A stretch of 35,748 nucleotides of DNA. It comes from Clostridiales bacterium (GTDB lineage: Bacteria > Bacillota > Clostridia > Christensenellales > Borkfalkiaceae). Under the pieces are notes generated by a model, which saw only the letters and a list, made by a program, of their open reading frames with translations, was not told the origin of the DNA and made no database searches. Location: contig SVIN01000018.1 of the NCBI GenBank assembly GCA_015069495.1, positions 1 to 35,748 of the forward strand, given 5' to 3'. Both the position numbers and the translations under genes were made by a program. The first letter of the stretch is position 1, and every line of letters begins with the position of its first letter. Below are positions 13,810 through 22,189 of the stretch, in pieces.

Positions 13810-15555
13810 ATGGCATATTTGGCATTATACCGTATGTTTCGACCGACGACGTTAAACGACGTTGTGCGTCAGGAACATATCGTGACCGTATTGAAAAATC
13901 AAATTGACACGGGCAGGATAGGACATGCCTATCTATTTTGCGGACCGCGCGGTACGGGTAAAACGAGTATCGCGAAAATTTTCGCTGCGGCAATTAACTG
14001 TGATACGCCCGTCAATGGTTCGCCGTGCGGTAAGTGTGAGCGCTGTAAGGCGTTGAAAGATCCGTCCAATTTGGACATCACGGAAATCGACGCGGCATCC
14101 AACAATGGCGTGGATGAAATGCGCGATTTGCGCGAAAAGGTGCAATATCCACCCGTTGCGGGTAAATACAAAGTATTTATCATCGACGAAGTCCACATGC
14201 TTTCACCAGGTGCGTTCAATGCGTTGCTGAAGACGTTGGAAGAACCGCCTGCGCATGCCGTGTTCGTGTTGGCTACTACCGAATCGCAAAAGATTCCTGC
14301 GACCATCTTGTCTCGCTGTATGCGGTTTGATTTTAAGTTGATTCCACAAGGTGATTTGGAAGACCGCTTGCGCTTTGTATTTGATCAAATCGGGAAAAAG
14401 TACGATGATGAAGCGATTGCGGCGATTGCGCGCGCGGGTGCGGGAAGTGTCCGTGATATGTTGTCGGTGGCAGATACCTGCGTATCGTACGCAAGTGGGA
14501 AATTGACCTATGCGGACGTTACGACGGTGCTTGGCAATACCGATTTTTCCGCGGTGGCTTCACTGTGTAATGGGATTTTGCAGGGGGATACAGGTTCAGC
14601 GTTTGAGAAAACGGAAGCCTTCCTCGCCGCAGGGAAAAGCGTGGGAATGTTGTTGAAAGACGTGATGAATTTCCTCAATGCATGCGCGGTTGCAAAAACT
14701 TGTCGGGATGGGAAAACGATTTTGGCGTTTCCTGATGCAATGTACGGTGAAGTGGCAAACGTTGCCAAGGCAACGGATGGACATCGATTGCTCCGTGTGA
14801 TGGAAATTTTTGCGCGTGTGGAAACGGAGTTGAAGTATTCGACTTCTCCCCGTATCTTATTTGAAACGGCAGTTTTGAAGGCTTCTATGCCACAAGAAGA
14901 TTATGACATTGAAAGCTTGATTTCACGTATTGCGGCGTTGGAAAAACAGATAGCCGAAGGTAATTTTACCGTAAATGCGGGGGGCATGTCTGCGTTGAAT
15001 AACAAAATTGTACCCGCGAAGGCGGAGCCGATAAAACAAGAAACACCCCCGCCGAAAGCGGAAGTGAAGGTGGTGAAAGAGGAATTCGAACCGATATTCG
15101 ATGCTCCGCCCGATGATGAACAAACGGGTGGTAACGTGTACTTTGGCGGATTTGAACCGCCCGCGCCCCCCAAAGTGAAAGAGGTGGAAAAACCTGCTCC
15201 CGCGCCCGTGAAAGCGGTAAAACCGACTGTTGGCGGCGGTGGAAAGGCGACCTTTGGCGGGTTCTTGCGCACGATTCGAAAGATAGCGCGCAACGGCGTA
15301 TTGTTGACTTTGTGTATGGATTTGGACGGGGAATACGACGGCGACGTGTTTGCACTGTATACGACCAGCGACACGATTTACCGTTCGTTGACCAAGCCCG
15401 AACATTATGCATTGATAGGACAAGCGTTTGCGGAAATGGGTTTGACGGATGGTCAATTTGAAATCCGTTTGCGCGGTAAGCAGTCGGATAATTTTCAAAA
15501 AATGGTAAACGAAATTAAAGGTACGTTTGAAGGCGTGCCTGTTGAAATAAAATAA
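13810..15555 (+). CDS. dnaX: DNA polymerase III subunits gamma/tau
   Basis: This 581-residue clamp-loader ATPase begins with an AAA+ module: GPRGTGKTSIAKIFA (Walker A, about residue 38), the zinc cluster CDTP...CGKCERC, IIDEVHMLSPGAFNALLKTLEEPP (in two parts, Walker B) and ATTESQKIPATILSRC (sensor 1 and arginine finger). The domain III collar runs to about residue 365. A Pro/Lys/Glu-rich linker (about 395-475) leads to a tau-like C-terminal domain. A ribosome binding site TTGAGGT overlaps the sigH end. The linker segment NAGGMSALNNK is encoded by DNA close to the dispersed motif. ebfC and recR follow in the usual order. Confidence 0.96.
   Translation: MAYLALYRMFRPTTLNDVVRQEHIVTVLKNQIDTGRIGHAYLFCGPRGTGKTSIAKIFAAAINCDTPVNGSPCGKCERCKALKDPSNLDITEIDAASNNGVDEMRDLREKVQYPPVAGKYKVFIIDEVHMLSPGAFNALLKTLEEPPAHAVFVLATTESQKIPATILSRCMRFDFKLIPQGDLEDRLRFVFDQIGKKYDDEAIAAIARAGAGSVRDMLSVADTCVSYASGKLTYADVTTVLGNTDFSAVASLCNGILQGDTGSAFEKTEAFLAAGKSVGMLLKDVMNFLNACAVAKTCRDGKTILAFPDAMYGEVANVAKATDGHRLLRVMEIFARVETELKYSTSPRILFETAVLKASMPQEDYDIESLISRIAALEKQIAEGNFTVNAGGMSALNNKIVPAKAEPIKQETPPPKAEVKVVKEEFEPIFDAPPDDEQTGGNVYFGGFEPPAPPKVKEVEKPAPAPVKAVKPTVGGGGKATFGGFLRTIRKIARNGVLLTLCMDLDGEYDGDVFALYTTSDTIYRSLTKPEHYALIGQAFAEMGLTDGQFEIRLRGKQSDNFQKMVNEIKGTFEGVPVEIK
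14979..15006 (+). repeat. Motif-like copy inside the dnaX linker
   Basis: GGGGGGCATGTCTGCGTTGA, then ATAACAAA. It differs from the dispersed consensus in 2 bases of the core and falls in the unstructured linker, where an insertion would be tolerated. It may be coincidence. Confidence 0.35.
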
Positions 15556-15582
15556 TACAAGATAACTTGGAGGAAAAGAAAA

Positions 15583-15915
15583 ATGGCAGGATTCAAAGGC
15601 GGAAACAACAACATGCAAAACTTGATGCGTCAAGCACAAAAGATGCAGGAAGAAATGGAAAAGACGGCTGAATTGTTGGATGATTGGGAAATTGTAGGTA
15701 CGGCGGCAAATGAAGCGGTGGTCGTATACATGAATGCAAAGAAGATTATCAACGGTATCGAATTGGACGAAAGTATCGTTGATCCCACCGACGTGGAAAT
15801 GTTGGAAGACTTGATTATGGCTGCAATCAACGACGGTTATAAAAAGGCTGAAGAAGTTTACGAAGAAAAGATGGGTAAATACGGCGACATGGGTGCGCTC
15901 GGGGGAATGATTTAA
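15583..15915 (+). CDS. ebfC: YbaB/EbfC nucleoid-associated protein
   Basis: This 110-residue protein forms a dimer that binds DNA and accompanies dnaX-recR in most bacteria. The N-terminal helix [20 protein letters not shown], the strand [19 protein letters not shown] and the C-terminal [19 protein letters not shown] are characteristic. The length is normal. A TTGGAGGAAAAG ribosome binding site gives the start at 15583. The gene ends 4 bp before recR, suggesting coupled translation. Confidence 0.95.
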   Translation: MAGFKGGNNNMQNLMRQAQKMQEEMEKTAELLDDWEIVGTAANEAVVVYMNAKKIINGIELDESIVDPTDVEMLEDLIMAAINDGYKKAEEVYEEKMGKYGDMGALGGMI

Positions 15916-15919
15916 CCGT

Positions 15920-16513
15920 ATGGAAATTTTCATCGAACCGATTGGGAAACTTATCAACGAGTTTTCCAAATTGCCCGGCGTGGGGAAAAAGACGGCACAA
16001 CGTTACGCCTATAAAATTATAGATATGCCCGAATCGGAGGCGCGCGCGTTTGCGGACGCCATTTTAGGCGTAAAACGCAAGGTGAAATATTGCAAAGTCT
16101 GCGGGAACTTCACTGAGGAAGAAACTTGTGGAGTGTGCCGTACGCGCGACCACAGTGTGATTTGCGTGGTGAAAGAACCTAAGGACGTGGCGGCGATTGA
16201 AAAACTGCACGAATTTAAGGGCGTATACCACGTTTTACACGGTGTAATCGACCCCCTTTCAGGGGTAGGGCCCAACGATATCCGTATCCGCGACCTGCTT
16301 GCGCGCTTGCAAACGGGCGAGGTGAAAGAGGTTATCGTGGCGACCAATCCCGACGTATCGGGGGATGCGACGGCAATGTATATCGCGAAGTTGATTAAAC
16401 CGTTTGATATTACGGTAACTCGCTTGGCACATGGGATTCCCATTGGCTCGGAAATCGAATACACCGATGACGTTACACTTGCAAGAGCATTCGTTGAAAG
16501 AAATAAAATGTAA
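15920..16513 (+). CDS. recR: Recombination protein RecR
   Basis: This 197-residue ring-forming DNA repair protein acts with RecO and RecF to load RecA. The N-terminal helix-hairpin-helix ([17 protein letters not shown]), the zinc finger [16 protein letters not shown], the Toprim domain ([51 protein letters not shown]) and the C-terminal Walker-B-like [15 protein letters not shown] are all present. The length is normal. It is the last gene of the dnaX run and is followed by a strong terminator. Confidence 0.97.
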   Translation: MEIFIEPIGKLINEFSKLPGVGKKTAQRYAYKIIDMPESEARAFADAILGVKRKVKYCKVCGNFTEEETCGVCRTRDHSVICVVKEPKDVAAIEKLHEFKGVYHVLHGVIDPLSGVGPNDIRIRDLLARLQTGEVKEVIVATNPDVSGDATAMYIAKLIKPFDITVTRLAHGIPIGSEIEYTDDVTLARAFVERNKM

Positions 16514-16516
16514 AGT

Positions 16517-16542
16517 AAAACAGACCCAATTGGGTCTGTTTT
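16517..16542. terminator. Intrinsic terminator between recR and a convergent lipoprotein gene
   Basis: AAAACAGACCC, AATT loop, GGGTCTGTTTT, then more T. A perfect 11-bp stem. T-runs or A-runs on both sides let it serve both strands. Confidence 0.9.
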
Positions 16543-16556
16543 TTACTGCTCCATTT

Positions 16557-17486
16557 TCACACGGGCAATTCGCTTGCGCTGTTCGTTTGTACGCTAGGGT
16601 TGAAATATTCTTCCAATTCCTCAAGCGTGTAGGTTACTTCCTTATCAATGCAATAGGTGGAATTTTCCACCACGGTCACGGGTTCGTTTTCAAAACCAGA
16701 GTTTCGGTAATCGCAGGTGAATACCGCGTCGCCAATCGCACCGACCTCGATATGGAATTCGAAATGTTTGTACTGAAGATCCTTTACGTAGTAGAACCCT
16801 TCAATATACCGATAAGCGGCAAAGGCGTATTTGTCTGCAAGAGTTTCTTGGTTTATACCCATATAACCATGGTACATGCACGAGAAAAATTTATCGCCGT
16901 TGCGGAAGGTAATCATGTTCAAATCATCGTGAATATCCCCCATGGTGATGGCAACTTCGACGATGCCCGTCCCTAAATTTTTGCCAAGAAAAGCATTTTC
17001 GTCCGACAATTCTATCTGGAAATAGATGGTGCGTTTCATGGTGAAAGTGTGCCAACTGTACAGATCGTAATACACTTTTGTATCCGTATCCTGCGGGCGG
17101 TTTGTGTCGATGCTGTCGGGCGGTTCGTACCCATTTTCTTCTTTTTCGCTGATGTCTTTGCCGTATCCACTGTCGGGGATATCCTCGCCGTAATCGCTGT
17201 CAACAGAGGCTTCACCGCTATTTAAGGGGTCCCAGTTGGTGGTTTTTATCGCTTTCGTGGCAAGGTAATCGTCCACGGTTTTGCGCGCCGCGTAGTAATT
17301 CAGTTTATCCAAACTGTTGATAAAACCAGCCGAAAGATTGGGCGGGGGAAGCAGGATATCTTGGTTTTGACTGCTTTCACTGTGAGAGTTTTCTCCATCG
17401 GAAGAAAGCAATGCTAGGGGATTGCATGCGGTAAACGCAAGGCTTGTCAATGCCAACAATGTACATAAAATACGTGTCTTTTTCAT
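16557..17486 (-). CDS. Putative lipoprotein, unknown function
   Basis: This 309-residue exported protein has a lipoprotein signal peptide ending LTSLAFTAC, with the modified Cys at residue 20. A Ser/Asp/Glu-rich linker (about 28-45 and again 85-135, including DSGYGKDI repeats) precedes a mostly beta domain from about residue 140. I recognise no family. It has its own consensus promoter and a TAAGGAGGTAG ribosome binding site, and it stands as a single gene convergent with recR. It resembles the other orphan lipoproteins here in layout only, not in sequence. Confidence 0.85.
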   Translation of the reverse strand: MKKTRILCTLLALTSLAFTACNPLALLSSDGENSHSESSQNQDILLPPPNLSAGFINSLDKLNYYAARKTVDDYLATKAIKTTNWDPLNSGEASVDSDYGEDIPDSGYGKDISEKEENGYEPPDSIDTNRPQDTDTKVYYDLYSWHTFTMKRTIYFQIELSDENAFLGKNLGTGIVEVAITMGDIHDDLNMITFRNGDKFFSCMYHGYMGINQETLADKYAFAAYRYIEGFYYVKDLQYKHFEFHIEVGAIGDAVFTCDYRNSGFENEPVTVVENSTYCIDKEVTYTLEELEEYFNPSVQTNSASELPV

Positions 17487-17508
17487 ACAGCTACCTCCTT
17501 ACGCTTAC

Positions 17509-17537
17509 ATTATAACATACTGAAAAAAAAATGTCAA
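17509..17537 (-). promoter_or_regulatory. Sigma-A promoter of the 309-residue lipoprotein gene
   Basis: Minus-strand TTGACA (17532-17537) and TATAAT (17509-17514) with a 17-nt spacer. Confidence 0.9.
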
Positions 17538-17544
17538 TAGAAAA

Positions 17545-17583
17545 TAAAAAAATCTTTCGGTGTGGAAACCGAAAGATTTTTTT
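17545..17583 (-). terminator. Intrinsic terminator of the 428-residue membrane protein gene
   Basis: TCTTTCGGT (17553-17561) pairs with ACCGAAAGA (17568-17576), flanked by A and T runs of 7. It follows the minus-strand stop codon at 17593 by 10 bp. Confidence 0.88.
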
Positions 17584-17592
17584 ATGCATTGA

Positions 17593-18879
17593 TTAGAAAC
17601 TTAATTCTTTGCGTGCTTTTCTGTAGTAGAGGAGCGACATTGCTGCCAATACGATACTTGAGATGAACGATACAACAGCCGCGGTTGAGATGCTTACACC
17701 CAAGGAAGCAAGCATGGGTACGCTGGAAAGAAGGGAGGACAATGCGATGGTAGGTACAATGTACAATGCGATGAAAGGAAGTGCGCCCAACCAAATGGGA
17801 ATGCTCAAATTGATTGCATTGTTGTAGCTAGCACATTTGATAAGAATCATTACCACAGGGATTGCCCAAACGATAATCGTGAACCATACAACGTAGCCAA
17901 CGTATTTCAATACCGTTGCAATCATACCCGTTGCGCCTTCAATCATACCCATCAACGCTTTGGTTAACTCTTTCTTCAATTCAGCTTTTGAATCGCTTTG
18001 TTCTTCGTTTAAATCGGATTTTGCAGCCATAGGGGTTGCTACTTTTGCACCCGTCTCGCCCGTACCGCCCAAAATGCCAGGGTCGATGCCTTCGCCTTGT
18101 AACAAGCCTAACAAGAACTCATTGGTGAATGCTTCAGGGTCGATTTTACCTTCTTCGTTTTCAAGAATTGCAAATTTGTCTTGCAACATTTCTTTCAATT
18201 CTGCTTCTGATTCGGGCGTGAGTTCTACGTTCGCGTAGGTTTCATTACCCGATGCTTTCATTTGTTCAAGGGATTCTTTCACGATGTCAACGGTTTCGTT
18301 AACAGCGTCTTCAACGGTTGCGTCTTCCTTGTAAATAGTATCAATCAACTGATCGGTTTTTTCATCGATGTACGTATCGGTAAGTCCCAAATCGTCCAAT
18401 TCTTTTTGTACTTCTTCCGTGGTCATATTGGAACTCAAGTTTTCCTTGATTTGTTCCTTTAATTCGGATTTAAAAACGTCTTTTACAACCGTTTTAACAG
18501 CAGTTTTTACGATTTTATTGATATGGGGATCCAATTCATCGACAATTTTATGTACGTTGGAAGATAAGATGTCTTCTACAAGCTGGGTGGGGTCAGAGCT
18601 CATTGCGCTCATAATTTGTTTGGTTTCCAATGCGATGGAAAGTTCCAACTTGATATCTTCCTCGAGAAGAGTCGAGAAGTCAAGACCGCTTAAAAGGTCA
18701 TTCGAATTTTCGGATTTATCCGTGGAAGAATCAGGAAGAATTTCTTCTAAGGTTGCCGCTGTCAACGTGTAGGTAAGATCTACACGGAAGAAGGGCATAA
18801 TGAAATATGCAACGATAGATGCGATACAAAGCGCCGCAATGACTATGTTACAAAGCAAAACAGATTGTTTCGTCGACAT
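17593..18879 (-). CDS. Large membrane protein with a long helical ectodomain, unknown function
   Basis: This 428-residue protein is not assigned to a family. A membrane helix at about 8-30 is followed by some 275 acidic, mostly helical residues rich in Glu, Lys and Asp. Four closely spaced membrane helices then occupy about 310-420. The topology suggests a large loop outside the cell between helix 1 and helix 2. Segments such as DELDPHINKIVKTAVKTVVK and ETVDIVKESLEQMK have heptad character. It is monocistronic, with a consensus promoter, TATGGAGG ribosome binding site and terminator. Confidence 0.85.
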   Translation of the reverse strand: MSTKQSVLLCNIVIAALCIASIVAYFIMPFFRVDLTYTLTAATLEEILPDSSTDKSENSNDLLSGLDFSTLLEEDIKLELSIALETKQIMSAMSSDPTQLVEDILSSNVHKIVDELDPHINKIVKTAVKTVVKDVFKSELKEQIKENLSSNMTTEEVQKELDDLGLTDTYIDEKTDQLIDTIYKEDATVEDAVNETVDIVKESLEQMKASGNETYANVELTPESEAELKEMLQDKFAILENEEGKIDPEAFTNEFLLGLLQGEGIDPGILGGTGETGAKVATPMAAKSDLNEEQSDSKAELKKELTKALMGMIEGATGMIATVLKYVGYVVWFTIIVWAIPVVMILIKCASYNNAINLSIPIWLGALPFIALYIVPTIALSSLLSSVPMLASLGVSISTAAVVSFISSIVLAAMSLLYYRKARKELSF

Positions 18880-18913
18880 ATTGTGCCTCCATAATATATA
18901 ATGTAATAACTAT

Positions 18914-18948
18914 ATTATAATAAGCAAGTGCCTTTTTGTCAAGCACTT
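18914..18948 (-). promoter_or_regulatory. Sigma-A promoter with an inverted repeat over the -35 box
   Basis: Minus-strand TTGACA (18937-18942) and TATAAT (18914-18919), 17-nt spacer. AAGTGC (18926-18931) and GCACTT (18943-18948) flank the -35, a possible operator. Confidence 0.85.
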
Positions 18949-19089
18949 ATGCGAAAAAAATAGAATATTTTCTTTTTTGAACGCGCAAAATATGTGCATG
19001 GAGAAAATCAAGGAACAAAACATGGACGGCAGGACGAGGGACGAGCGGGAAACTTGCTTCCCTTCTGCTTGTCAAAATCGTAAAATGAA

Positions 19090-19119
19090 GGGGGCATGTA
19101 CGCAATGACGGGAAAAAAT
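19090..19119 (+). repeat. Dispersed CATGTACGC motif, copy 4 (start of spoVAC)
   Basis: GGGGGCATGTACGCAATGAC, then GGGAAAAAAT. Its two ATGs (19096, 19105) are both possible spoVAC starts. The 130 bp upstream hold no promoter I can defend. Confidence 0.65.
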
Positions 19120-19557
19120 CGGCAAAATTACAACAAGAATTATATTGCGTACGTGCATTCGTTTGACCCACCTACACAGCATTTTAAAAACTGCTTCCGC
19201 GCTTTTTTGGTGGGGGGATTGATTTGCTGTGTGGGTCAGTGTATACGCGAAATTTTGGAAAAGGCGGTCGGGTTATACGGTGATGAACTGTCTGCGGCGG
19301 TCAGTATTCTGTTGATTTTATTTGGAACGCTGTTGACGGGGTTTGGTGTATACGATCGCATTGGTCGGTATGCGGGCGCGGGGTCGATTGTGCCCATTAC
19401 GGGGTTTGCCAATAGCGTAGCTTCCCCTGCGATAGAGTTCAAAACAGAAGGGTTGGTGTATGGTTTGGCGGCAAAGATGTTTATCGTGGCGGGACCTATT
19501 ATTGTGTACGGCGTGCTTGCGGGCGCGGCGGTTGGTATCATTTATTTGTTTTTATAG
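19096..19557 (+). CDS. spoVAC: Stage V sporulation protein AC
   Basis: This 153-residue inner-spore-membrane protein belongs to the channel that moves dipicolinic acid into the forespore and out at germination. A soluble head (NYIAYVHSFDPPTQHFKNC) leads to four or five membrane helices; the loop YAGAGSIVPITGFANSVASPAIEFKTEG (about residues 91-118) is the family signature. The start could be 19096 or 19105, both inside a dispersed motif; the G-run fits 19105 better. spoVAD follows 12 bp downstream. Confidence 0.93.
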   Translation: MYAMTGKNRQNYNKNYIAYVHSFDPPTQHFKNCFRAFLVGGLICCVGQCIREILEKAVGLYGDELSAAVSILLILFGTLLTGFGVYDRIGRYAGAGSIVPITGFANSVASPAIEFKTEGLVYGLAAKMFIVAGPIIVYGVLAGAAVGIIYLFL

Positions 19558-19569
19558 GGTGGAAGGCGA

Positions 19570-20568
19570 ATGCAGACAATTTTTTTTGATAAAAAGCCGC
19601 GCTTGGCGGCAACGGGTACCATTGCGGGGCCTAAAGAATGCGCGGGCGTGGTGGGAAAATACGTAGATAAAACCTTGGAAGATGATATGTTTGGGGAAAG
19701 TACCTACGAAAAAGCAGAATGTAAAATGTTGACGTATGCCATTCGACAAGCAATCCGCAATGCAGGTGCGAAAGAAACGGACGTGGATATGCTGATTTCG
19801 GGGGATTTGCTCAATCAAATCATTTCAGCATCTTTCGCCGCGCGGGATTTTGACGTTCCCTTTTTAGGGGTGTATGGGGCGTGTTCGACTTTGGCGGAAA
19901 GCATTGCCCTTGCTTCCGCGCTAATCAATGCAGGGTATTACAAAAAAATCGTTGCGGCGACGGGCAGTCACTTCTCGTCCGCAGAACGGCAATACCGCTA
20001 TCCTTTGGAACTTGGTAATACTCGTCCGCCCCAATCACAGTGGACGGTTACGGGGGCTGGTGGGGTATTCATCGCAGACATGGGTGCCTCAAATTCCTCC
20101 ATCGCGGTAGAGTGTGCCACCTTTGGAAAGGTGGTGGATTTTGGGATTACGGACGTGAATAATATGGGTGCGGCAATGGCCCCCGCGGCGGCGGACACCA
20201 TTTTGACCCACCTCAAGGATACGGGGCGTGAAGCGGGGTATTACGACCTGATTGTGACGGGGGATTTGGGTGCGTTAGGTTCGCGTATTTTAAAAGACTT
20301 GACGTGGGAAAAAGGTGTGGAAATCGGTGGAAATCACGTGGATTGCGGGGAGATTGTTTACAACGTAATCGAGGATGAATTTCAAGGCGGCAGCGGTGCG
20401 GGGTGCAGTGCCGTGGTGTTTGGGTCATATTTATTCGACCGATTGAAAAAACGGGAATTGAATCGTGTTTTATTGTGCGCGACTGGCGCGTTGCTTTCCA
20501 CTGTATCAAGCGGACAAGGGGAAAGTATTCCGTGTATTTGTCATACCGTAGCGATAGAAAATGTGTAG
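19570..20568 (+). CDS. spoVAD: Stage V sporulation protein AD
   Basis: This 332-residue thiolase-fold protein binds dipicolinic acid for the SpoVA channel. Hallmarks: the start TIFFDKKPRLAATGTIAGPKE, a YGACSTLAES segment at the nucleophile-elbow position, GSHFSSAERQYRYPLE, WTVTGAGG and a C-terminal GSGAGCSAVVFGSY. The length matches the family (about 330-340). The ribosome binding site is GGTGGAAGG. It lies between spoVAC and spoVAEb, 9 bp from the latter. Confidence 0.96.
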   Translation: MQTIFFDKKPRLAATGTIAGPKECAGVVGKYVDKTLEDDMFGESTYEKAECKMLTYAIRQAIRNAGAKETDVDMLISGDLLNQIISASFAARDFDVPFLGVYGACSTLAESIALASALINAGYYKKIVAATGSHFSSAERQYRYPLELGNTRPPQSQWTVTGAGGVFIADMGASNSSIAVECATFGKVVDFGITDVNNMGAAMAPAAADTILTHLKDTGREAGYYDLIVTGDLGALGSRILKDLTWEKGVEIGGNHVDCGEIVYNVIEDEFQGGSGAGCSAVVFGSYLFDRLKKRELNRVLLCATGALLSTVSSGQGESIPCICHTVAIENV

Positions 20569-20577
20569 AGGTGGAGT

Positions 20578-20961
20578 ATGTACGAGCCGTATTTAGAGAT
20601 ATTGTGGAATTTTATCAAGGCGTTTGCGGTGGGCGGAGTAATTTGCACAATCGCACAAATCGTCATCAATTTTACCGATTTGACTGCGGGGAAAATTTTG
20701 GTGTTGTTTATGTTGAGCGGAGTGGTTTTGCAGGGGCTTGGTTTGTACCAATATCTTGTGGATTTCGCGGGCGCGGGGGCGACGGTGCCGATATCGGGAT
20801 TTGGATATCTGTTGGCGAATGGGGCGATTCGAGGGGCTGAGAAGGGATTTTTCGGCGCAGTTACGGGTGCGCTGTCGGCGGCAAGCGCAGGGATTTCTGC
20901 GGCGGTGATTTTTTCCTTTTTAATCGCCATTGTCTTTCGTTCCAAATCTAAGAAGAATTAA
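20578..20961 (+). CDS. spoVAEb: Stage V sporulation protein AE (AEb type)
   Basis: This 127-residue membrane protein of the SpoVA channel is related to SpoVAC. It has four or so membrane helices with the shared loop GAGATVPISGFGYLLANGAI (about residues 62-81). The length matches the membrane AEb form, and the soluble AEa form is absent. GAGGTGGAG lies directly before the ATG. It is the last gene of a minimal spoVAC-spoVAD-spoVAEb operon and is followed by a strong hairpin. Confidence 0.93.
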   Translation: MYEPYLEILWNFIKAFAVGGVICTIAQIVINFTDLTAGKILVLFMLSGVVLQGLGLYQYLVDFAGAGATVPISGFGYLLANGAIRGAEKGFFGAVTGALSAASAGISAAVIFSFLIAIVFRSKSKKN

Positions 20962-20962
20962 A

Positions 20963-20989
20963 AAAAGCGTAGCGGTGCGCTACGCTTTT
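20963..20989. terminator. Intrinsic terminator between spoVAEb and a convergent lipoprotein gene
   Basis: AAAAGCGTAGC (20963-20973) pairs with GCTACGCTTTT (20979-20989) around a 5-nt loop. Runs on both sides suit both strands. Confidence 0.88.
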
Positions 20990-20995
20990 AGGATA

Positions 20996-22066
20996 TTAGT
21001 TATTGAGGGTAGGGATACCGTCTATGTAGGACCATGTCTCCTTGGAATATACGGCTGATACGTTCGGAAGATAATCAACATCGTTTAAATCCGTTTCGTA
21101 GTCCAAATATATTTCGATGGGGCAATTATTACCGAGGAATGCATAAAAATCAATATCTTCAACGGTCTCGGGGATTATGAGTTTTTGTACATTGCAATCT
21201 GCAAAGGCGCGTTCATCAATACTTATAATCGGTTTACCGCGGTGCGAGATAGGGATTTCAAGAACTGTTGAATCCTTATCGTTGGCTGAGACAATCGAAT
21301 ATCCTTCGGGATATTCAAAATAGGTAAATTTCGCTTGATTGGTTGGAGCGGCACCAATCAAAACTGTGCCTGCAAATGCAATTGTATTGTTCGAGTAATA
21401 CACCACAAATTCGGTGTTTTCATTGAAAGCAAATCCTGTAATATAGATTTCATTTGACGGGTCGAATGTACCTGCGGAGACGCGACGGCCATCATTGTAG
21501 CTAAGGACAAGCTCGTTATGGTTCAATTCGGCGGATTGTATACTGCCATATTGCGATTCTTCAGGGTTTTTAGGGGATACCTTGCCAACAATTAAGGCTA
21601 AAGGTGCTTCCAATCCGTCACCGCCAGCGGTAAAATGAAGTAATCCCAAATTGCTCATATAGATATCTTCGCCTTTAGCATAAGTTGTGTCACGCAGGAA
21701 TTCTTCGTAGGAAACTTCAACAAGTTTTACCGAGTAAAGAGTGTCGTAAATTTTTTGCATGGACCAACGTGCGTCGTTGTTAGAATCGCTGGGCAAAGGG
21801 AAACGTGTCAGGGTTGCAACAGGCGTGGCAGATGCTCCGCAAATCAAACAAGTACCGTCCATAAAGTAGTGTTCGCTCTGTTCAATATCTTCGTAAGTTT
21901 TTTCACCGCAATCGGCGCATAATCTTTCCAGTAGACCTTTTTGCGTACAGCTCGGGGTTTTAATGAGATAGTTCGACCAACTATGCGAGTGCTGTTTGAA
22001 ATTAAAACAAGAAGTCGTTGAAAATAAAGTAGTGATGCATAATGCAAAAATAAATAGTTTTTTCAT
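20996..22066 (-). CDS. Putative lipoprotein with Cys-rich H-x-W repeat and BspA-type LRR
   Basis: This 356-residue exported protein has a lipoprotein signal ending LFSTTSC (Cys 20). Residues 25-80 hold a module HSHSW...CTQKGLLERLCADCGEKT and a partial second copy HYFMDGTCLICG. Both are related to the 38-residue repeats of the lipoprotein at 35,349. A middle domain of unknown type follows. Near residues 280-325, ISIDERAFADCNVQKLIIPE is a BspA-like leucine-rich repeat. The start at 22066 was chosen for its TTTTGGAGGG site and signal peptide; an ATG ten codons upstream lies in the promoter region. It is likely a surface binding protein, ligand unknown. Confidence 0.85.
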   Translation of the reverse strand: MKKLFIFALCITTLFSTTSCFNFKQHSHSWSNYLIKTPSCTQKGLLERLCADCGEKTYEDIEQSEHYFMDGTCLICGASATPVATLTRFPLPSDSNNDARWSMQKIYDTLYSVKLVEVSYEEFLRDTTYAKGEDIYMSNLGLLHFTAGGDGLEAPLALIVGKVSPKNPEESQYGSIQSAELNHNELVLSYNDGRRVSAGTFDPSNEIYITGFAFNENTEFVVYYSNNTIAFAGTVLIGAAPTNQAKFTYFEYPEGYSIVSANDKDSTVLEIPISHRGKPIISIDERAFADCNVQKLIIPETVEDIDFYAFLGNNCPIEIYLDYETDLNDVDYLPNVSAVYSKETWSYIDGIPTLNN

Positions 22067-22087
22067 GTCTTTTACCCTCCAAAATAT

Positions 22088-22116
22088 AGTATACATCTAT
22101 AAAAATTGGAAGTCAA
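22088..22116 (-). promoter_or_regulatory. Sigma-A promoter of the 356-residue lipoprotein gene
   Basis: Minus-strand TTGACT (22111-22116) and TATACT (22088-22093) with a 17-nt spacer. Confidence 0.88.
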
Positions 22117-22160
22117 GTGTTTTATTCGTTATTGTGGCATATAATTCATTTTTATGAGTA

Positions 22161-22185
22161 AAAATAAAAAAATCGATAAAATCGA
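22161..22185 (-). terminator. Weak intrinsic terminator after yunB
   Basis: Minus-strand TCGAT-TTT-ATCGA followed by a run of T with one A. The stem is short (5 bp). Confidence 0.45.
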
Positions 22186-22189
22186 GGTT

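Noticed and set aside
14923-15969. 348-codon open frame on the minus strand
   Set aside because: It is antisense to dnaX, ebfC and the start of recR, which carry clear family motifs. It has no ribosome binding site and its translation is compositionally odd.
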